DNA of 53,072 bases, from assembly GCA_937907685.1 (NCBI GenBank), contig CALCXF010000146.1, positions 1-53,072 of the forward strand. Direction: 5' to 3'. Below the pieces are notes generated by a model. The model did not search any database. It saw only the letters and a program-made list of their open reading frames with translations, and had not been told where the DNA came from. This stretch comes from an uncultured Nostocoides sp. (lineage in GTDB: Bacteria; Actinomycetota; Actinomycetes; Actinomycetales; Dermatophilaceae). Below are positions 1 to 9,330 of this stretch, in pieces (the stretch's first letter is position 1; each line of letters starts with the position of its first letter). The position numbers and the translations under genes were made by a program.

Positions 1-2735
1 CCGAGGTGCTCCTCGAGGAGTCGATCCTCGGCTGGAAGGAGTACGAGCTCGAGGTGATGCGCGACCACGCCGACAACGTCGTCGTCGTGTGCTCCATCGA
101 GAACCTCGACCCGATGGGCGTCCACACGGGTGACTCGATCACCGTCGCGCCCGCCCTGACCCTCACCGACCGGGAGTACCAACGGCTGCGCGACATCGGC
201 ATCGCCGTCATCCGCGAGGTGGGCGTCGACACCGGCGGCTGCAACATCCAGTTCGCGGTGAACCCGGCCGACGGCCGGGTCATCGTCATCGAGATGAACC
301 CACGGGTCTCCCGCTCCTCAGCGCTGGCGTCGAAGGCGACCGGCTTCCCGATCGCGAAGATCGCGGCGAAGCTCGCGATCGGCTACACCCTCGACGAGGT
401 GCCCAACGACATCACCCAGCAGACCCCTGCCTCGTTCGAGCCGACGCTCGACTACGTCGTCGTCAAGGTGCCACGCTTCGCCTTCGAGAAGTTCCCGGCG
501 GCCGACGACACGCTGACGACGACGATGAAGTCGGTCGGCGAGGCGATGTCGATCGGCCGCTCGTTCACCGAGGCCCTCCAGAAGGCGTTGCGCTCCCTGG
601 AGAAGAAGGGCAGCAGCTTCCACTGGGACGGAGAGCGTCCCACCACGCAGGAGGCTCGCGCGCTGCTCGACGAGGCGCGCCGCCCCACGGACGGCCGCCT
701 CGTGCTCGTCCAACAGGCGCTGCGCGGTGGGCTCTCCGTCGAGGAGGTGCACGATGCGACCGGCATCGACCCCTGGTTCCTCGACCAGATGTCCCTCATC
801 GAGGACCTGGCGGATGCCGTCGCCGCCGCTCCGGAGCTCACCCCCGACCTCCTCCGGTCGGCGAAGCGACACGGGTTCAGCGACGCCCAGCTGGGCTCGT
901 TGCGGGGGATGCCGGAAGCGGTCGTCCGCGGCGTGCGCCATGCGCTCGGTGTCCGCCCCGTCTTCAAGACGGTCGACACGTGCGCCGCCGAGTTCGCGGC
1001 GCGGACGCCCTACCACTACAGCACGTACGACGAGGAGACCGAGGTCGCTCCCCGGGAGCGGCCGGCGGTGCTCATCCTCGGGTCCGGGCCCAACCGCATC
1101 GGCCAAGGGGTGGAGTTCGACTACTCCTGTGTGCACGCCTCGTTCGCCCTGCGCGACGCCGGCTACGACACGGTGATGGTCAACTGCAACCCCGAGACGG
1201 TCTCGACGGACTACGACACGAGCAGCCGCCTCTACTTCGAGCCGCTCACCCTCGAGGACGTGCTCGAGGTCGTCCACGCCGAGACCCGGGCAGGTCCTGT
1301 GGCCGGCGTCATCGTGCAGCTGGGCGGGCAGACCCCGCTCGGGCTCGCCAAGGCGCTCAAGGCCGAAGGGGTGCCCATCGTCGGCACCAGCCCGGAGGCC
1401 ATCGACCTCGCGGAGGACCGCGGCGCCTTCGGCCGGGTGCTGCACGAGGCAGGTCTGCCCGCTCCCAAGCACGGCACGGCGTACAGCGCGGCAGAAGCGG
1501 TGGAGATCGCCCGCGAGATCGGCTACCCCGTGCTCGTCCGGCCGTCGTACGTGCTCGGCGGGCGCGGCATGGAGATCGTCTACGACGACGACACCTTGTC
1601 GGGCTACGTCGAGCGGGCGACGCTCGCGGGCCCCGAGCACCCGGTGCTCGTCGACCGGTTCCTCGACGACGCCATCGAGATCGACGTCGACGTCCTCTTC
1701 GACGGCGAGGAGATGTACCTCGGCGGGATCATGGAGCACATCGAGGAGGCCGGGATCCACTCGGGCGACTCCTCGTGCACCCTGCCGCCGGTCACGCTCG
1801 GAGCGAGCGAGCTGGACCGGGTCCGGGTCTCGGTGAGGAAGCTGGCGGAGGGCATCGGGGTGAAGGGGCTCATGAACGTGCAGTTCGCCCTCGCCCAGGA
1901 CATCCTCTACGTCCTCGAGGCGAACCCCCGCGCCTCGCGGACCGTGCCGTTCGTGGCCAAGGCGACCGGAGTGCCGATCGCCAAGGCGGCCGCCCGGATC
2001 ATGCTCGGCGCCACCATCGCCGAGCTCCGCGCCGAGGGGCTGCTGCCGGCGAACACCGACGGGGGCAGGATGCCGGCTCACGCCCCCATGTCCGTCAAGG
2101 AGGCGGTGCTGCCGTTCAAGCGGTTCCGCACCGCCGAAGGCCTCGTCGTCGACAGCCTGCTCGGCCCGGAGATGAGGTCCACCGGCGAGGTGATGGGCAT
2201 CGACCACGACTTCGGCCGCGCCTTCGCCAAGGCGCAGCTGGGTGCGATCAGCGGGCTCCCCACGAAGGGAACGGTGTTCGTCTCGGTCGCCAACCGGGAC
2301 AAGCGGGCCATCATCTTTCCCGTCAAGCGCCTCGTCGACCTCGGGTTCCGCATCGTGTCGACCTCGGGCACGGCAGAGGTGTTGCGGCGCAACGCGATCG
2401 ACGCCGAGGTCGTCCTCAAGCACGCCGAGCGGGGCCCGGACGGACGCTCGATCGTGGACTGGATCAACGCCGGCGAGGTCGACATGGTGGTCAACACCCC
2501 CAGCGGGCCGAGTGCATCGGCACGAGCCGACGGGTACGCGATCCGGGCGGCGACGACCGCCATGGACAAGCCGATCATCACGACCGTGCAGCAGCTGGCC
2601 GCGGCCGTGCAGGCCATCGAGGCGGTGCTCGTCGGGGACCTCGACGTCACGTCGCTCCAGGACCACGCCTCCGCGCTCGACCTCTACGGCGTCGAGCCGG
2701 CCGGCGCGGGCACGGCCGTCGGGGCCCCGGCGTGA
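1..2735 (+). CDS. carB: Carbamoyl-phosphate synthase large subunit, 5'-truncated by the window
   Basis: Makes carbamoyl phosphate from ammonia, bicarbonate and two ATP for pyrimidine and arginine synthesis, with the CarA glutaminase. The reading frame is already open at base 3; by comparison with the usual length of about 1,100 residues, roughly 200 N-terminal residues lie outside the window. Visible parts, numbered from base 6: the end of the first ATP-grasp half with [18 protein letters not shown] near residue 97; an oligomerisation segment near 215-340; the second synthetase half starting at [19 protein letters not shown] near 356, with [18 protein letters not shown] near 638; and an MGS-like allosteric domain near 753-885. 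The stop overlaps the GTG of the pyrK-like gene. No internal damage is seen. The family call is certain. Confidence 0.97.
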   Translation, partial: EVLLEESILGWKEYELEVMRDHADNVVVVCSIENLDPMGVHTGDSITVAPALTLTDREYQRLRDIGIAVIREVGVDTGGCNIQFAVNPADGRVIVIEMNPRVSRSSALASKATGFPIAKIAAKLAIGYTLDEVPNDITQQTPASFEPTLDYVVVKVPRFAFEKFPAADDTLTTTMKSVGEAMSIGRSFTEALQKALRSLEKKGSSFHWDGERPTTQEARALLDEARRPTDGRLVLVQQALRGGLSVEEVHDATGIDPWFLDQMSLIEDLADAVAAAPELTPDLLRSAKRHGFSDAQLGSLRGMPEAVVRGVRHALGVRPVFKTVDTCAAEFAARTPYHYSTYDEETEVAPRERPAVLILGSGPNRIGQGVEFDYSCVHASFALRDAGYDTVMVNCNPETVSTDYDTSSRLYFEPLTLEDVLEVVHAETRAGPVAGVIVQLGGQTPLGLAKALKAEGVPIVGTSPEAIDLAEDRGAFGRVLHEAGLPAPKHGTAYSAAEAVEIAREIGYPVLVRPSYVLGGRGMEIVYDDDTLSGYVERATLAGPEHPVLVDRFLDDAIEIDVDVLFDGEEMYLGGIMEHIEEAGIHSGDSSCTLPPVTLGASELDRVRVSVRKLAEGIGVKGLMNVQFALAQDILYVLEANPRASRTVPFVAKATGVPIAKAAARIMLGATIAELRAEGLLPANTDGGRMPAHAPMSVKEAVLPFKRFRTAEGLVVDSLLGPEMRSTGEVMGIDHDFGRAFAKAQLGAISGLPTKGTVFVSVANRDKRAIIFPVKRLVDLGFRIVSTSGTAEVLRRNAIDAEVVLKHAERGPDGRSIVDWINAGEVDMVVNTPSGPSASARADGYAIRAATTAMDKPIITTVQQLAAAVQAIEAVLVGDLDVTSLQDHASALDLYGVEPAGAGTAVGAPA

Positions 2736-3604
2736 GCGGCGTCGTCCAGGTCGCCGGCGAGCTCATCGCCACCCGGCGAGCCGGCGCCTACCACCACCTC
2801 ACCATCGTCAGCCCAGGGGTCGCCGAGCTCGCCAGGCCGGGCCAGTTCGTCGCCCTGGCCGTCGGTGGGGCGACCTCCGCCAACCTCCTGCGGCGGTGCT
2901 TCTCGATCCACCGGGCCAAACCGTCCGGGACCTATGGCGGCACCGTGGACGTGGTCGTGGCGGCGCACGGCGCGGGCACCACCTGGCTCACCGGCCTGCG
3001 CCCGCACGACCCGGTGGACGTCGTTGGACCGTTGGGGCGCCCCTTCCCCCTGCCCGCCGACGCGGTTCCCTGTGTGCTCGTCGGTGGCGGCTACGGCTCG
3101 GCCCCGCTCTTCTGGCTCGCGGAGGCGCTGCAGGCCCGGGGGTGCCAGGTCGAGATGGTGCTCGGCGCGGCATCCGACGACCGCCTCTTCGGGGTCGTGG
3201 AGGCCCGCCGCACCGCAGACGGTGTCGTCGTGACGACGGACGACGGGTCCGCGGGCCGTCGGGGCTGGGTCTCGGACGTCCTCGGTGACGTTCTCGATCG
3301 CACCGGTGCGGGTGTCGTCTACGGGTGCGGCCCGATGGCGATGCTGCGATCGGTCACCGAGATCGCCGACGCCCACGGGGCGGTCGCCCAGGTAGCCGTC
3401 GAGGAGTCGATGGCCTGCGGTGTCGGCGTCTGCATGACCTGCGTCCTGCCGGTGACCGGCAACGACGGGGTGACCCGCATGGTCCGCTCGTGTGTCGAGG
3501 GCCCGGTCTTCCGGGGTGACCGTGTGCGGTGGGACGCCTTCGCCGACGGGGTGTGCCGGGTGCCGGCCGATACCCTCGGGGCCCCGTCGGCGGGTGGCCA
3601 CTGA
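2732..3604 (+). CDS. pyrK: Dihydroorotate dehydrogenase electron-transfer subunit (PyrK-like)
   Basis: A 290-residue ferredoxin-reductase-type protein that should pass electrons from dihydroorotate dehydrogenase to NAD. RRCFS at 54-58 fits the flavin-binding motif, [18 protein letters not shown] near 116 fits the nucleotide-binding domain, and Cys229, Cys234, Cys237 and Cys254 (CGVGVCMTC, then RSC) form the C-x4-C-x2-C-xn-C pattern of a PyrK-type 2Fe-2S cluster. The GTG start overlaps the carB stop as GTGA, and the stop overlaps the pyrD ATG as TGATG, so the three are translationally coupled. Its position next to a class 1 PyrD makes a type 1B complex the likely role. Confidence 0.9.
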   Translation: MSGVVQVAGELIATRRAGAYHHLTIVSPGVAELARPGQFVALAVGGATSANLLRRCFSIHRAKPSGTYGGTVDVVVAAHGAGTTWLTGLRPHDPVDVVGPLGRPFPLPADAVPCVLVGGGYGSAPLFWLAEALQARGCQVEMVLGAASDDRLFGVVEARRTADGVVVTTDDGSAGRRGWVSDVLGDVLDRTGAGVVYGCGPMAMLRSVTEIADAHGAVAQVAVEESMACGVGVCMTCVLPVTGNDGVTRMVRSCVEGPVFRGDRVRWDAFADGVCRVPADTLGAPSAGGH

Positions 3605-4563
3605 TGGTGGACATGTCGACCGCGCTCGCCTCGATGGTCCTGCCCAACCCGGTGATGACGGCGTCCGGCTGTGCGGCGAACGGCCATGAGCTGCACCGCT
3701 TCTTCCCTGTCTCCGAGCTCGGCGCCTTCGTCACGAAGACCGTCATGGCGGCCCCGCGCTCGGGTCGCGGCACGCCGCGGATGGCCGAGACGGCATCCGG
3801 CATGCTGAACTCGATCGGGCTCCAGGGACCCGGGATCGACGCGTTCGCCAAGGAGGACCTCCCTTGGCTCGGCTCCGTCGGAGCTCGGGCCCTCGTCTCC
3901 ATCGCCGGCACGACCGCCGAGGAGTTCGCCGACGTCGCCGAGCGACTCGCGAGCAGCCCGGCATACGATGCGGTCGTCGGGGTCGAGGTCAACATCTCGT
4001 GCCCCAACGTCGCCAACCGCGGTCTGGTCTTCGCCTGCGACCCGGTCTCCTCCGAGCGGGTCGTGCGGCTCGTGCGCGAGCGGCTCCCAGAGGGCACCCC
4101 GATGTTCGCCAAGCTCACCCCCGACGTGACGGACATCGTCTCGGTCGCCGCGGCGGCACTGCGTGCGGGTGCGGACGGCCTGACGATGATCAACACCCTC
4201 CTCGGCATGGCCATCGACACCGACCTGCTGCGACCGCAGCTCGCCGGCGTCACGGGGGGCCTGTCCGGGCCCGCGATCCGCCCGGTCGCCGTGCGGGCGC
4301 TGTGGGAGGTCACCGCGGCCATGCGCGAGGGACGGCTGCCGACCGCGCCCCTCATCGGAGTCGGGGGAGTGCGCACCGGGCGCGACGCCCTCGAGCTCGT
4401 GGCTGCCGGGGCCTCGGCGGTCCAGGTCGGCACCGCCACCTTCCACGACCCCTCGCGCCCGCGTCGGGTCGTCGACGAGCTCGAGGCCGAGGTCGCCCGA
4501 CACGGCTTCGGCCGGTTCACCGACGCCGTCGGCATCGCTCACGACAGGACGGCACGCCCGTGA
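3604..4563 (+). CDS. pyrD: Dihydroorotate dehydrogenase, class 1 (type 1B)
   Basis: Oxidises dihydroorotate to orotate, the fourth step of UMP synthesis. At 319 residues it has the class 1 length. The motif NISCPN (130-135) carries Cys133, the catalytic base of cytosolic class 1 enzymes; membrane-bound class 2 enzymes have Ser there. IGVGGVRTGRDALELVAAGASAVQVGTA near the C-terminus is the FMN-phosphate-binding part of the barrel. There is no N-terminal membrane anchor. The ATG at 3604 overlaps the pyrK-like stop; a second in-frame ATG follows three codons later, but the overlap favours the first. Electrons are expected to leave through the upstream PyrK-like subunit. Confidence 0.95.
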   Translation: MVDMSTALASMVLPNPVMTASGCAANGHELHRFFPVSELGAFVTKTVMAAPRSGRGTPRMAETASGMLNSIGLQGPGIDAFAKEDLPWLGSVGARALVSIAGTTAEEFADVAERLASSPAYDAVVGVEVNISCPNVANRGLVFACDPVSSERVVRLVRERLPEGTPMFAKLTPDVTDIVSVAAAALRAGADGLTMINTLLGMAIDTDLLRPQLAGVTGGLSGPAIRPVAVRALWEVTAAMREGRLPTAPLIGVGGVRTGRDALELVAAGASAVQVGTATFHDPSRPRRVVDELEAEVARHGFGRFTDAVGIAHDRTARP

Positions 4564-5429
4564 CCCGGGCCGTCCGGAGCTACGGCGAGCTCCTCCGAGC
4601 GGCGATGGCAGAGCACGGCCCGTTGTGCGTCGGCATCGACCCGCATGCTGCGCTCCTCGCGCAGTGGGGGCTCCCGGACACCGTCGACGGGCTCGAGAGG
4701 TTCGCGATGACCTGCGTCGAGGCGTTCGGGGGAGAGGTGGCAGCCGTCAAGCCGCAGTCGGCGTTCTTCGAGCGGTTCGGGTCGAGAGGTGTCGCCGTCC
4801 TCGAGCGCACGCTCGAGGGGCTGCGCGACGCCGGCACCCTCTCGCTCCTCGACATCAAGCGGGGTGACATCGGCACGACGATGGCGGGGTACGCGGAGGC
4901 CTACCTCTCCGACGCCTCCCCCTTGCGAGCGGACGCCATCACCGTGAGCCCGTTCCTGGGCTACGAGTCCCTCCGACCGGCGCTCGACCTCGCGGCGGCA
5001 CGTGGCCGGGGGGTCTTCGTCCTCACCCTGACGTCGAACCCGGAAGGCGCCTCGGTGCAGCACGCGGCCGTGAACGGGCGGACGGTCGCCGCGTCGGTGG
5101 TCGACGGGGTGAGGGAGGACAACACGGCGGCCCGTGTCACCGGCTCCTTGGGCAGCGTCGGCATCGTGGTCGGTGCCACCGTGGGCAGCGCCGTGGTGGA
5201 CCTCGGGCTCGACCTCGCAGCGGCATCCGGGCCGATCCTGGCGCCGGGCATCGGTGCGCAAGGAGGGACGGCTCTCGCTCTCCGCAGCACCTTCGGCACC
5301 GCCGTGGGGCAGGTCCTGGGCAGCAGCAGCCGCGAGGTCCTCACCGCCGGGCCGGACCCGGCGCGGCTGCGCGAGGCAGCTCGGCGAGTGTCCGCCCAGC
5401 TCGCCGACGGGGTGGCTGGCAGTGGGTGA
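4560..5429 (+). CDS. pyrF: Orotidine 5'-phosphate decarboxylase
   Basis: Decarboxylates OMP to UMP, the final step of the pathway that the preceding genes serve. The 289-residue protein has the catalytic array LDIKRGDIGTT with Asp98, Lys100 and Asp103, matching the DxKxxDI signature. The length and the GIDPH and VKPQSAFFERFG segments fit the longer bacterial/actinobacterial type 2 subfamily. The GTG start overlaps the pyrD stop by four bases. This is the last gene of the pyrimidine run; a short GC hairpin follows before mihF. Confidence 0.95.
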   Translation: MTRAVRSYGELLRAAMAEHGPLCVGIDPHAALLAQWGLPDTVDGLERFAMTCVEAFGGEVAAVKPQSAFFERFGSRGVAVLERTLEGLRDAGTLSLLDIKRGDIGTTMAGYAEAYLSDASPLRADAITVSPFLGYESLRPALDLAAARGRGVFVLTLTSNPEGASVQHAAVNGRTVAASVVDGVREDNTAARVTGSLGSVGIVVGATVGSAVVDLGLDLAAASGPILAPGIGAQGGTALALRSTFGTAVGQVLGSSSREVLTAGPDPARLREAARRVSAQLADGVAGSG

Positions 5430-5434
5430 CGACG

Positions 5435-5451
5435 CGACCCGGGGAGGGTCG
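5435..5451 (+). terminator. Short GC hairpin after pyrF
   Basis: CGACCC at 5435-5440 can pair with GGGTCG at 5446-5451 around a five-base loop, just after the pyrF stop. There is no U-run. It could end or slow transcription of the pyrimidine operon before mihF, but a six-pair stem in DNA this GC-rich is weak evidence. Confidence 0.35.
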
Positions 5452-5485
5452 TCGCATTCAGGTCGTCGCGATAGAGTCGCAGCCG

Positions 5486-5491
5486 TACAGT
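5486..5491 (+). promoter_or_regulatory. Candidate -10 element of mihF
   Basis: TACAGT lies about 45 bases before the mihF GTG and would start a leader of about 40 bases that contains the GAAGAAGGA ribosome-binding site. An alternative -10, TAGAGT, is at 5472-5477. No clear -35 is visible. Confidence 0.4.
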
Positions 5492-5536
5492 CGGGCGTTG
5501 AGAAGCCAGCGTCCGCATGGCGAAGAAGGACTTCCT

Positions 5537-5854
5537 GTGGCACTTCCGCCGCTCACACCTGAACAGCGCGCCGCGGCACTCGAGAAGGCCGCAGCCTCCC
5601 GCCGGGAGCGTGCCGAGGTCAAGCACCGGCTCAAGCATTCCGGCGCCTCCCTCAACGAGGTCATCGCCGACGGCAAGACCAATGACGTCATCGGCAAGAT
5701 GCGAGTCTCGGCGCTCCTGGAGTCGATGCCCGGTGTCGGCCGTGTCCGCGCCCGCCAGATCATGGATGAGGTCGGCATCTCGGAGAGCCGTCGGGTCCGT
5801 GGTCTCGGACAGAACCAGGTCGCGGCGCTCCTCGAGCGCTTCGGGCGGTCGTGA
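5537..5854 (+). CDS. mihF: Actinobacterial integration host factor MihF/sIHF
   Basis: A 105-residue nucleoid-associated DNA-binding protein found only in actinobacteria; the mycobacterial and Streptomyces members affect nucleoid compaction and site-specific recombination. The start [20 protein letters not shown] and the middle [13 protein letters not shown] match the family, and [20 protein letters not shown] forms the helix-hairpin-helix-like H2TH DNA-binding part. An open frame continues upstream to 5426, but GTG at 5537 has GAAGAAGGA seven bases before it and gives the family's usual N-terminus. The stop overlaps the gmk GTG, and this mihF-gmk-rpoZ order is the usual actinobacterial one. 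Confidence 0.95.
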   Translation: MALPPLTPEQRAAALEKAAASRRERAEVKHRLKHSGASLNEVIADGKTNDVIGKMRVSALLESMPGVGRVRARQIMDEVGISESRRVRGLGQNQVAALLERFGRS

Positions 5855-6432
5855 CGGGGCGCTCACGCCTCACCGTCCTCGCCGGTCCGACCGCCGTCGG
5901 CAAGGGCACCGTCGCGGGCTACGTCCGCGAGCACCACCCCGAGGTCTGGCTCTCCGTCTCGGTGACCACCCGCAGGCCTCGGCCCCGAGAGGCCGACGGC
6001 GTCCACTACCACTTCGTCGACGACGCCGAGTTCGACCGGATGGTCGTCGAGGGGGAGCTGCTCGAGTGGGCTGTCGTGCACGGCCTCGCGCGGTACGGCA
6101 CCCCGCGCAGACCCGTCGAGGAGGCACTGGCCGCGGGCCGCCCGGTCCTCCTCGAGATCGACCTCCATGGCGCCCGTCAGGTGCGGGAGAGCATGCCCGA
6201 CGCCTTCTTCGTCTTCCTCGCCCCGCCGACGTGGGAGGAGCTGGTCCGCCGCCTCGTCGGGCGGGGCACCGAGGCGGAGCCGGAGCGTGAGGCCCGGCTG
6301 GGCACCGCCAGGGTCGAGCTCGCAGCGGCAGCCGAGTTCGACGTGGTCGTGCTCAACGACGACGTTCGGCGCGCGGCCGAGGAACTCGTATCATTGATGA
6401 GATCACCCGAACCCATAGCGAAGCGAGACTGA
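5851..6432 (+). CDS. gmk: Guanylate kinase
   Basis: Phosphorylates GMP to GDP. The 193-residue protein begins with the P-loop GPTAVGKGT (12-20), a variant of the common [29 protein letters not shown] is the GMP-binding segment, and [25 protein letters not shown] is the Walker B and core strand region. It overlaps the mihF stop by four bases and is followed after two bases by the rpoZ GTG, so mihF, gmk and rpoZ are probably cotranscribed. Confidence 0.95.
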   Translation: MTGRSRLTVLAGPTAVGKGTVAGYVREHHPEVWLSVSVTTRRPRPREADGVHYHFVDDAEFDRMVVEGELLEWAVVHGLARYGTPRRPVEEALAAGRPVLLEIDLHGARQVRESMPDAFFVFLAPPTWEELVRRLVGRGTEAEPEREARLGTARVELAAAAEFDVVVLNDDVRRAAEELVSLMRSPEPIAKRD

Positions 6433-6434
6433 GC

Positions 6435-6698
6435 GTGTCCGGAACCCTGGCCGACCCCATCGGGATCACCAACCCGCCGATCGACGAGCTGCTCGAGCGC
6501 GCCGACTCCAAGTACGCCCTCGTGCTCTACTCGGCCAAGCGGGCCCGGCAGATCAACGCCTACTACGCCCAGCTCCAGGAGGGCCTGCTCGAGTACGTCG
6601 GCCCTCTGGTCGACTCCGAGGTGCACGAGAAGCCGATGTCCATCGCGCTGCGCGAGATCAACGAGGGCCTCCTCACCTCCACGCCGACCGAGGAGTGA
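6435..6698 (+). CDS. rpoZ: RNA polymerase omega subunit
   Basis: An 87-residue subunit that helps beta-prime fold and join the polymerase. [34 protein letters not shown] is the family core, and [16 protein letters not shown] the conserved C-terminal helix. The start is a GTG two bases after the gmk stop. The coaBC start follows four bases after the rpoZ stop, so all four genes form one likely transcription unit. Confidence 0.96.
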   Translation: MSGTLADPIGITNPPIDELLERADSKYALVLYSAKRARQINAYYAQLQEGLLEYVGPLVDSEVHEKPMSIALREINEGLLTSTPTEE

Positions 6699-6702
6699 CC
6701 CC

Positions 6703-8016
6703 GTGAGGGTCGTCCTCGGAGTCGCCGGGGGCATCGCGGCATACAAGGCCTGCTCGCTCCTGCGACTGCTCACCGAGGGCGGCCACGACGTCACCGTGGT
6801 GCCCACCGCCGGCGCCCTGCGCTTCGTCGGGGAGGCGACGTGGGCGGCCCTCTCCGGCAAGCCGGTCCCCACCGACGTGTGGTCGGACATCACCGAGGTG
6901 CCGCACGTCCGGCTCGGCCAGCAGGCCGACCTCGTCGTCGTGGCACCGGCGACCGCCGACCTGCTCGCGCGCGCCGCCACCGGCCAGGCCGACGACCTCC
7001 TCACCAACGTCCTGCTCACCGCGCGCTGCCCGGTCGTCATGGCCCCGGCGATGCACACCGAGATGTGGGAGCACGCCGCCACGCAGGCGAACGTCGCGAC
7101 GCTCACCGAGCGGGGGGTGCACGTCGTGCCCCCGGCATCCGGGCGTCTCACCGGACGTGACACCGGCCCCGGCCGGCTGCCGGAGCCGGAGGAGCTGTAT
7201 GCCGTCTGCGCCCGTCTGCTCGCCCGTGCCTCGTCCGCCTCCCCGACGTCGTCTGTGGGGATGCCGCCGACACCCGCTGTCGACGGCGTCTCGCCGCGAT
7301 CTGACAGACGAGGTGGGGGAGCGGGGGACCTCATCGGGCGGCGGGTGGTCGTCACAGCCGGCGGTACGCGGGAACCGCTGGACCCGGTGCGCTACCTCGG
7401 GAACCGTTCGTCCGGCAAGCAGGGACATGCCCTGGCCGAGGTCGCAGCGGCCCGGGGTGCTCGGGTGACGCTGATCTCGTCCTCCTCACTCCTGCCGCCG
7501 CCGGGAGTGGAGGTCGTCCGGGTCGAGACGGCGCTCGACCTCGAAGCGGCGCTCGCCGAGGTCGCCCCCGGCGCGGACGCCGTCGTCATGGCGGCCGCCG
7601 TCGCGGACTTCCGACCCGCCGAGTACGCGGAGCACAAGATCAAGAAGACCCACGCGAGTGGTGGCGACGGCTCCCTCGACGCCTCTGCGCCGGTCGTCAC
7701 GCTGGTGCGCAACCCCGACATCCTCGCCGGGCTGGTGCAGGCCCGGGGCGACGCCGCGTCGCCGGTGCTCGTGGGGTTCGCGGCGGAGACCGGCGACGGG
7801 AACGGATCGGTGCTCGAGCACGCCCGGGCGAAGCTGGCCCGCAAGGGGTGCGACCTGCTCGTCGTCAACGAGGTGGGCCTCGACAAGGCGTTCGGCCGCG
7901 ACGACAACACCGTCCACATCCTGCGCCGCGGCACCGACGAGGTCAGCGACGTGGGTCCGGCCTCCAAGGTCGAGGTCGCGCGCGCCGTCTGGGACGCGGT
8001 TCTTCCGCTGCTCTGA
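6703..8016 (+). CDS. coaBC: Bifunctional phosphopantothenoylcysteine decarboxylase / phosphopantothenate-cysteine ligase
   Basis: Carries out two steps of CoA synthesis. The CoaC flavoprotein half (about 1-175) has GVAGGIAAYKA, VVMAPAMHTEMWEHAA and the substrate clamp SGRLTGRDTGPGRLPE. The CoaB ligase half (about 212-437) has VVTAGGTREPLDPVRYLGNRSSGKQG, MAAAVADFRP and the lysine motif EHKIKK. Between them, residues about 179-207 form a low-complexity linker encoded entirely by one copy of the 83-bp inverted-repeat element found again at 40307. The frame stays open through it, so the protein is probably made with an element-encoded linker of about 28 residues. The GTG start sits four bases after rpoZ. 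Confidence 0.94.
   Translation: MRVVLGVAGGIAAYKACSLLRLLTEGGHDVTVVPTAGALRFVGEATWAALSGKPVPTDVWSDITEVPHVRLGQQADLVVVAPATADLLARAATGQADDLLTNVLLTARCPVVMAPAMHTEMWEHAATQANVATLTERGVHVVPPASGRLTGRDTGPGRLPEPEELYAVCARLLARASSASPTSSVGMPPTPAVDGVSPRSDRRGGGAGDLIGRRVVVTAGGTREPLDPVRYLGNRSSGKQGHALAEVAAARGARVTLISSSSLLPPPGVEVVRVETALDLEAALAEVAPGADAVVMAAAVADFRPAEYAEHKIKKTHASGGDGSLDASAPVVTLVRNPDILAGLVQARGDAASPVLVGFAAETGDGNGSVLEHARAKLARKGCDLLVVNEVGLDKAFGRDDNTVHILRRGTDEVSDVGPASKVEVARAVWDAVLPLL
7239..7321 (+). repeat. 83-bp inverted-repeat element, copy 1, inside coaBC
   Basis: The left arm CTCCCCGACGTCGTCTGT (7239-7256) and right arm ACAGACGAGGTGGGGGAG (7304-7321) are inverted repeats matching at 16 of 18 positions. The 47-bp centre contains a second imperfect dyad (GCCGCCGACA against TGTCGACGGC). 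Arm sequence, arm length, total length and parts of the centre agree with copy 2 at 40307-40389. The element is read in frame as part of the coaBC linker. Confidence 0.8.
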
Positions 8017-8019
8017 CCT

Positions 8020-8046
8020 CCCTGTCCGGCCCGGGCGGGGACAGGG
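8020..8046. terminator. Bidirectional hairpin terminator between coaBC and the coiled-coil operon
   Basis: CCCTGTCC (8020-8027) pairs with GGACAGGG (8039-8046), and the loop contains a further palindrome, GCCCGGGC. It lies in the 42-base gap between two convergent genes and can serve both strands. There is no U-tract, as is common in actinomycetes. Confidence 0.65.
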
Positions 8047-8058
8047 GGACGAGAGGGG

Positions 8059-9330
8059 TCAGTGACGGGCAGTGGCGTGGTTGTCGGCGTCGACGTGCTG
8101 CTCGGTCTCGTCACCCTCGTGGTCCTCCGCCGCGACCTCGTCCCCCTCGACCTGGTCCGGCTCCACCTCCGCCTGCCGAGGATCCGCGAGGTCGCCCCGC
8201 GCATCCTCACCCTGCGCCTCGTCACCCTCCGGCTGCTGGATGCCGCCGTGAGCCTCCTCGGCCGTCGTGTCGTCGTGCTCTCCGGTGGCCAGTTCGTCGG
8301 TGCTGGACTCGCCGGTGTGCCCGGCGCCCTCATCCTGGGCACCCGCTGCGGACGCTGGGACCGGGGCGTCCACGGTCGCGGCGACGCCGGCATCCCTCGG
8401 CTCCTCCGTCGAGGGGGAGCCGAGGTTGGTGGGTCCACCACCCAGTGTCGCGAGCATGTTGCGCACGTTGCTGAGCTGCGCGGTGATGCTGTCACGACGA
8501 GCGGTGGCCGCGGCGAGCTCGCGCTCGGAGTCGCGACGGATGCGGTCGGCCTGCTCCTTCGCGGAGCTCACCAGGGTGGAGGCCTCCCTGCGCGCTGCCT
8601 CGAGCGCACGAGCGGCCTCGTCGGCCTTGGTCCGGTGGTCCTCCTCGGACTCCCTGGCCAGGAGGTCGGCGCGCTCCTGGACCGCGGCGAGCGCCTGGTC
8701 CTGCTTGGCCATCTGCGCGGTGAACTCCGCCGCGGACCGCTCGCGACGCTCGCCGAGGGTGCGCTCGAAGTCCGCCGCGGAGGCGGCCGCGGTGGCCCGC
8801 TGCTTCTCGAAGTAGGCCTCCGCCTCCTCGCGGCGGGCGGCCGCCTCGCGCGCGGCGTCGTCGATGATGGCGTCGGCCTCCTTCTTCGCGCGCGACAGCG
8901 TCTCCGACGTCTCGACCTCCGCCTTGGAGCGCATCTCCTCGGCGTACCGGTCCGCCTCGGCCCGGGTCAGGGCGGCGGCCTCCTGTGCGCCGCGGCGGAT
9001 CTCGTCGACGTCCGCATTCGCCCCCTCCCGCATCGCGGCGGCCTCCTCGTCGGCGAGCCCCAGCATCGCGCCGATCCGTTGACCGAGGTCCGCGAAGGTC
9101 GGGCTCGACACCGTGCGCGTCTGTGCCTCGAGCTCGGTGATCGCGCGGCGCTGGTCCTCGAGCTCCTCGCTGAGCGCCTCGTGGACGTGCCGGAGCTTGC
9201 TCAGCTCGACGGCGCTCTGGGCCGCCTCCTGCCGAGCGGCCTCCGCGATCTGCTCCAGGGCCGTGACGTGCTGGTCGACCTGGACGGGGTCGTAGCCGCG
9301 GAAGACAGTGGGGAACTCCGGCTGGTTCAT
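8059..9330 (-). CDS. DivIVA-like coiled-coil protein with acidic tail
   Basis: A 423-residue cytoskeletal-type protein. FPTVFRGYDPVQVDQHV at 6-22 matches the N-terminal DivIVA motif that in other proteins helps membrane and polar targeting. Residues about 25-300 are a long Ala/Glu/Arg heptad-rich coiled coil. ARRDSITAQLSNV near 280-292 recurs in the upstream neighbour. The last 115 or so residues are a Pro/Ala-poor-in-structure, strongly acidic tail full of Asp and Glu. The ATG overlaps the stop of the upstream gene (ATGA), so the two are coupled. Streptomyces FilP/Scy-type proteins are the closest functional analogy; a role in polar growth, division or chromosome positioning is inference only. 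Confidence 0.75.
   Translation of the reverse strand: MNQPEFPTVFRGYDPVQVDQHVTALEQIAEAARQEAAQSAVELSKLRHVHEALSEELEDQRRAITELEAQTRTVSSPTFADLGQRIGAMLGLADEEAAAMREGANADVDEIRRGAQEAAALTRAEADRYAEEMRSKAEVETSETLSRAKKEADAIIDDAAREAAARREEAEAYFEKQRATAAASAADFERTLGERRERSAAEFTAQMAKQDQALAAVQERADLLARESEEDHRTKADEAARALEAARREASTLVSSAKEQADRIRRDSERELAAATARRDSITAQLSNVRNMLATLGGGPTNLGSPSTEEPRDAGVAATVDAPVPASAAGAQDEGAGHTGESSTDELATGEHDDTTAEEAHGGIQQPEGDEAQGEDARGDLADPRQAEVEPDQVEGDEVAAEDHEGDETEQHVDADNHATARH

Noticed and set aside
7239-7321. Possible frameshift or pseudogene in coaBC at the repeat element
   Set aside because: The frame is continuous on both sides, and both catalytic halves are complete with their key motifs.
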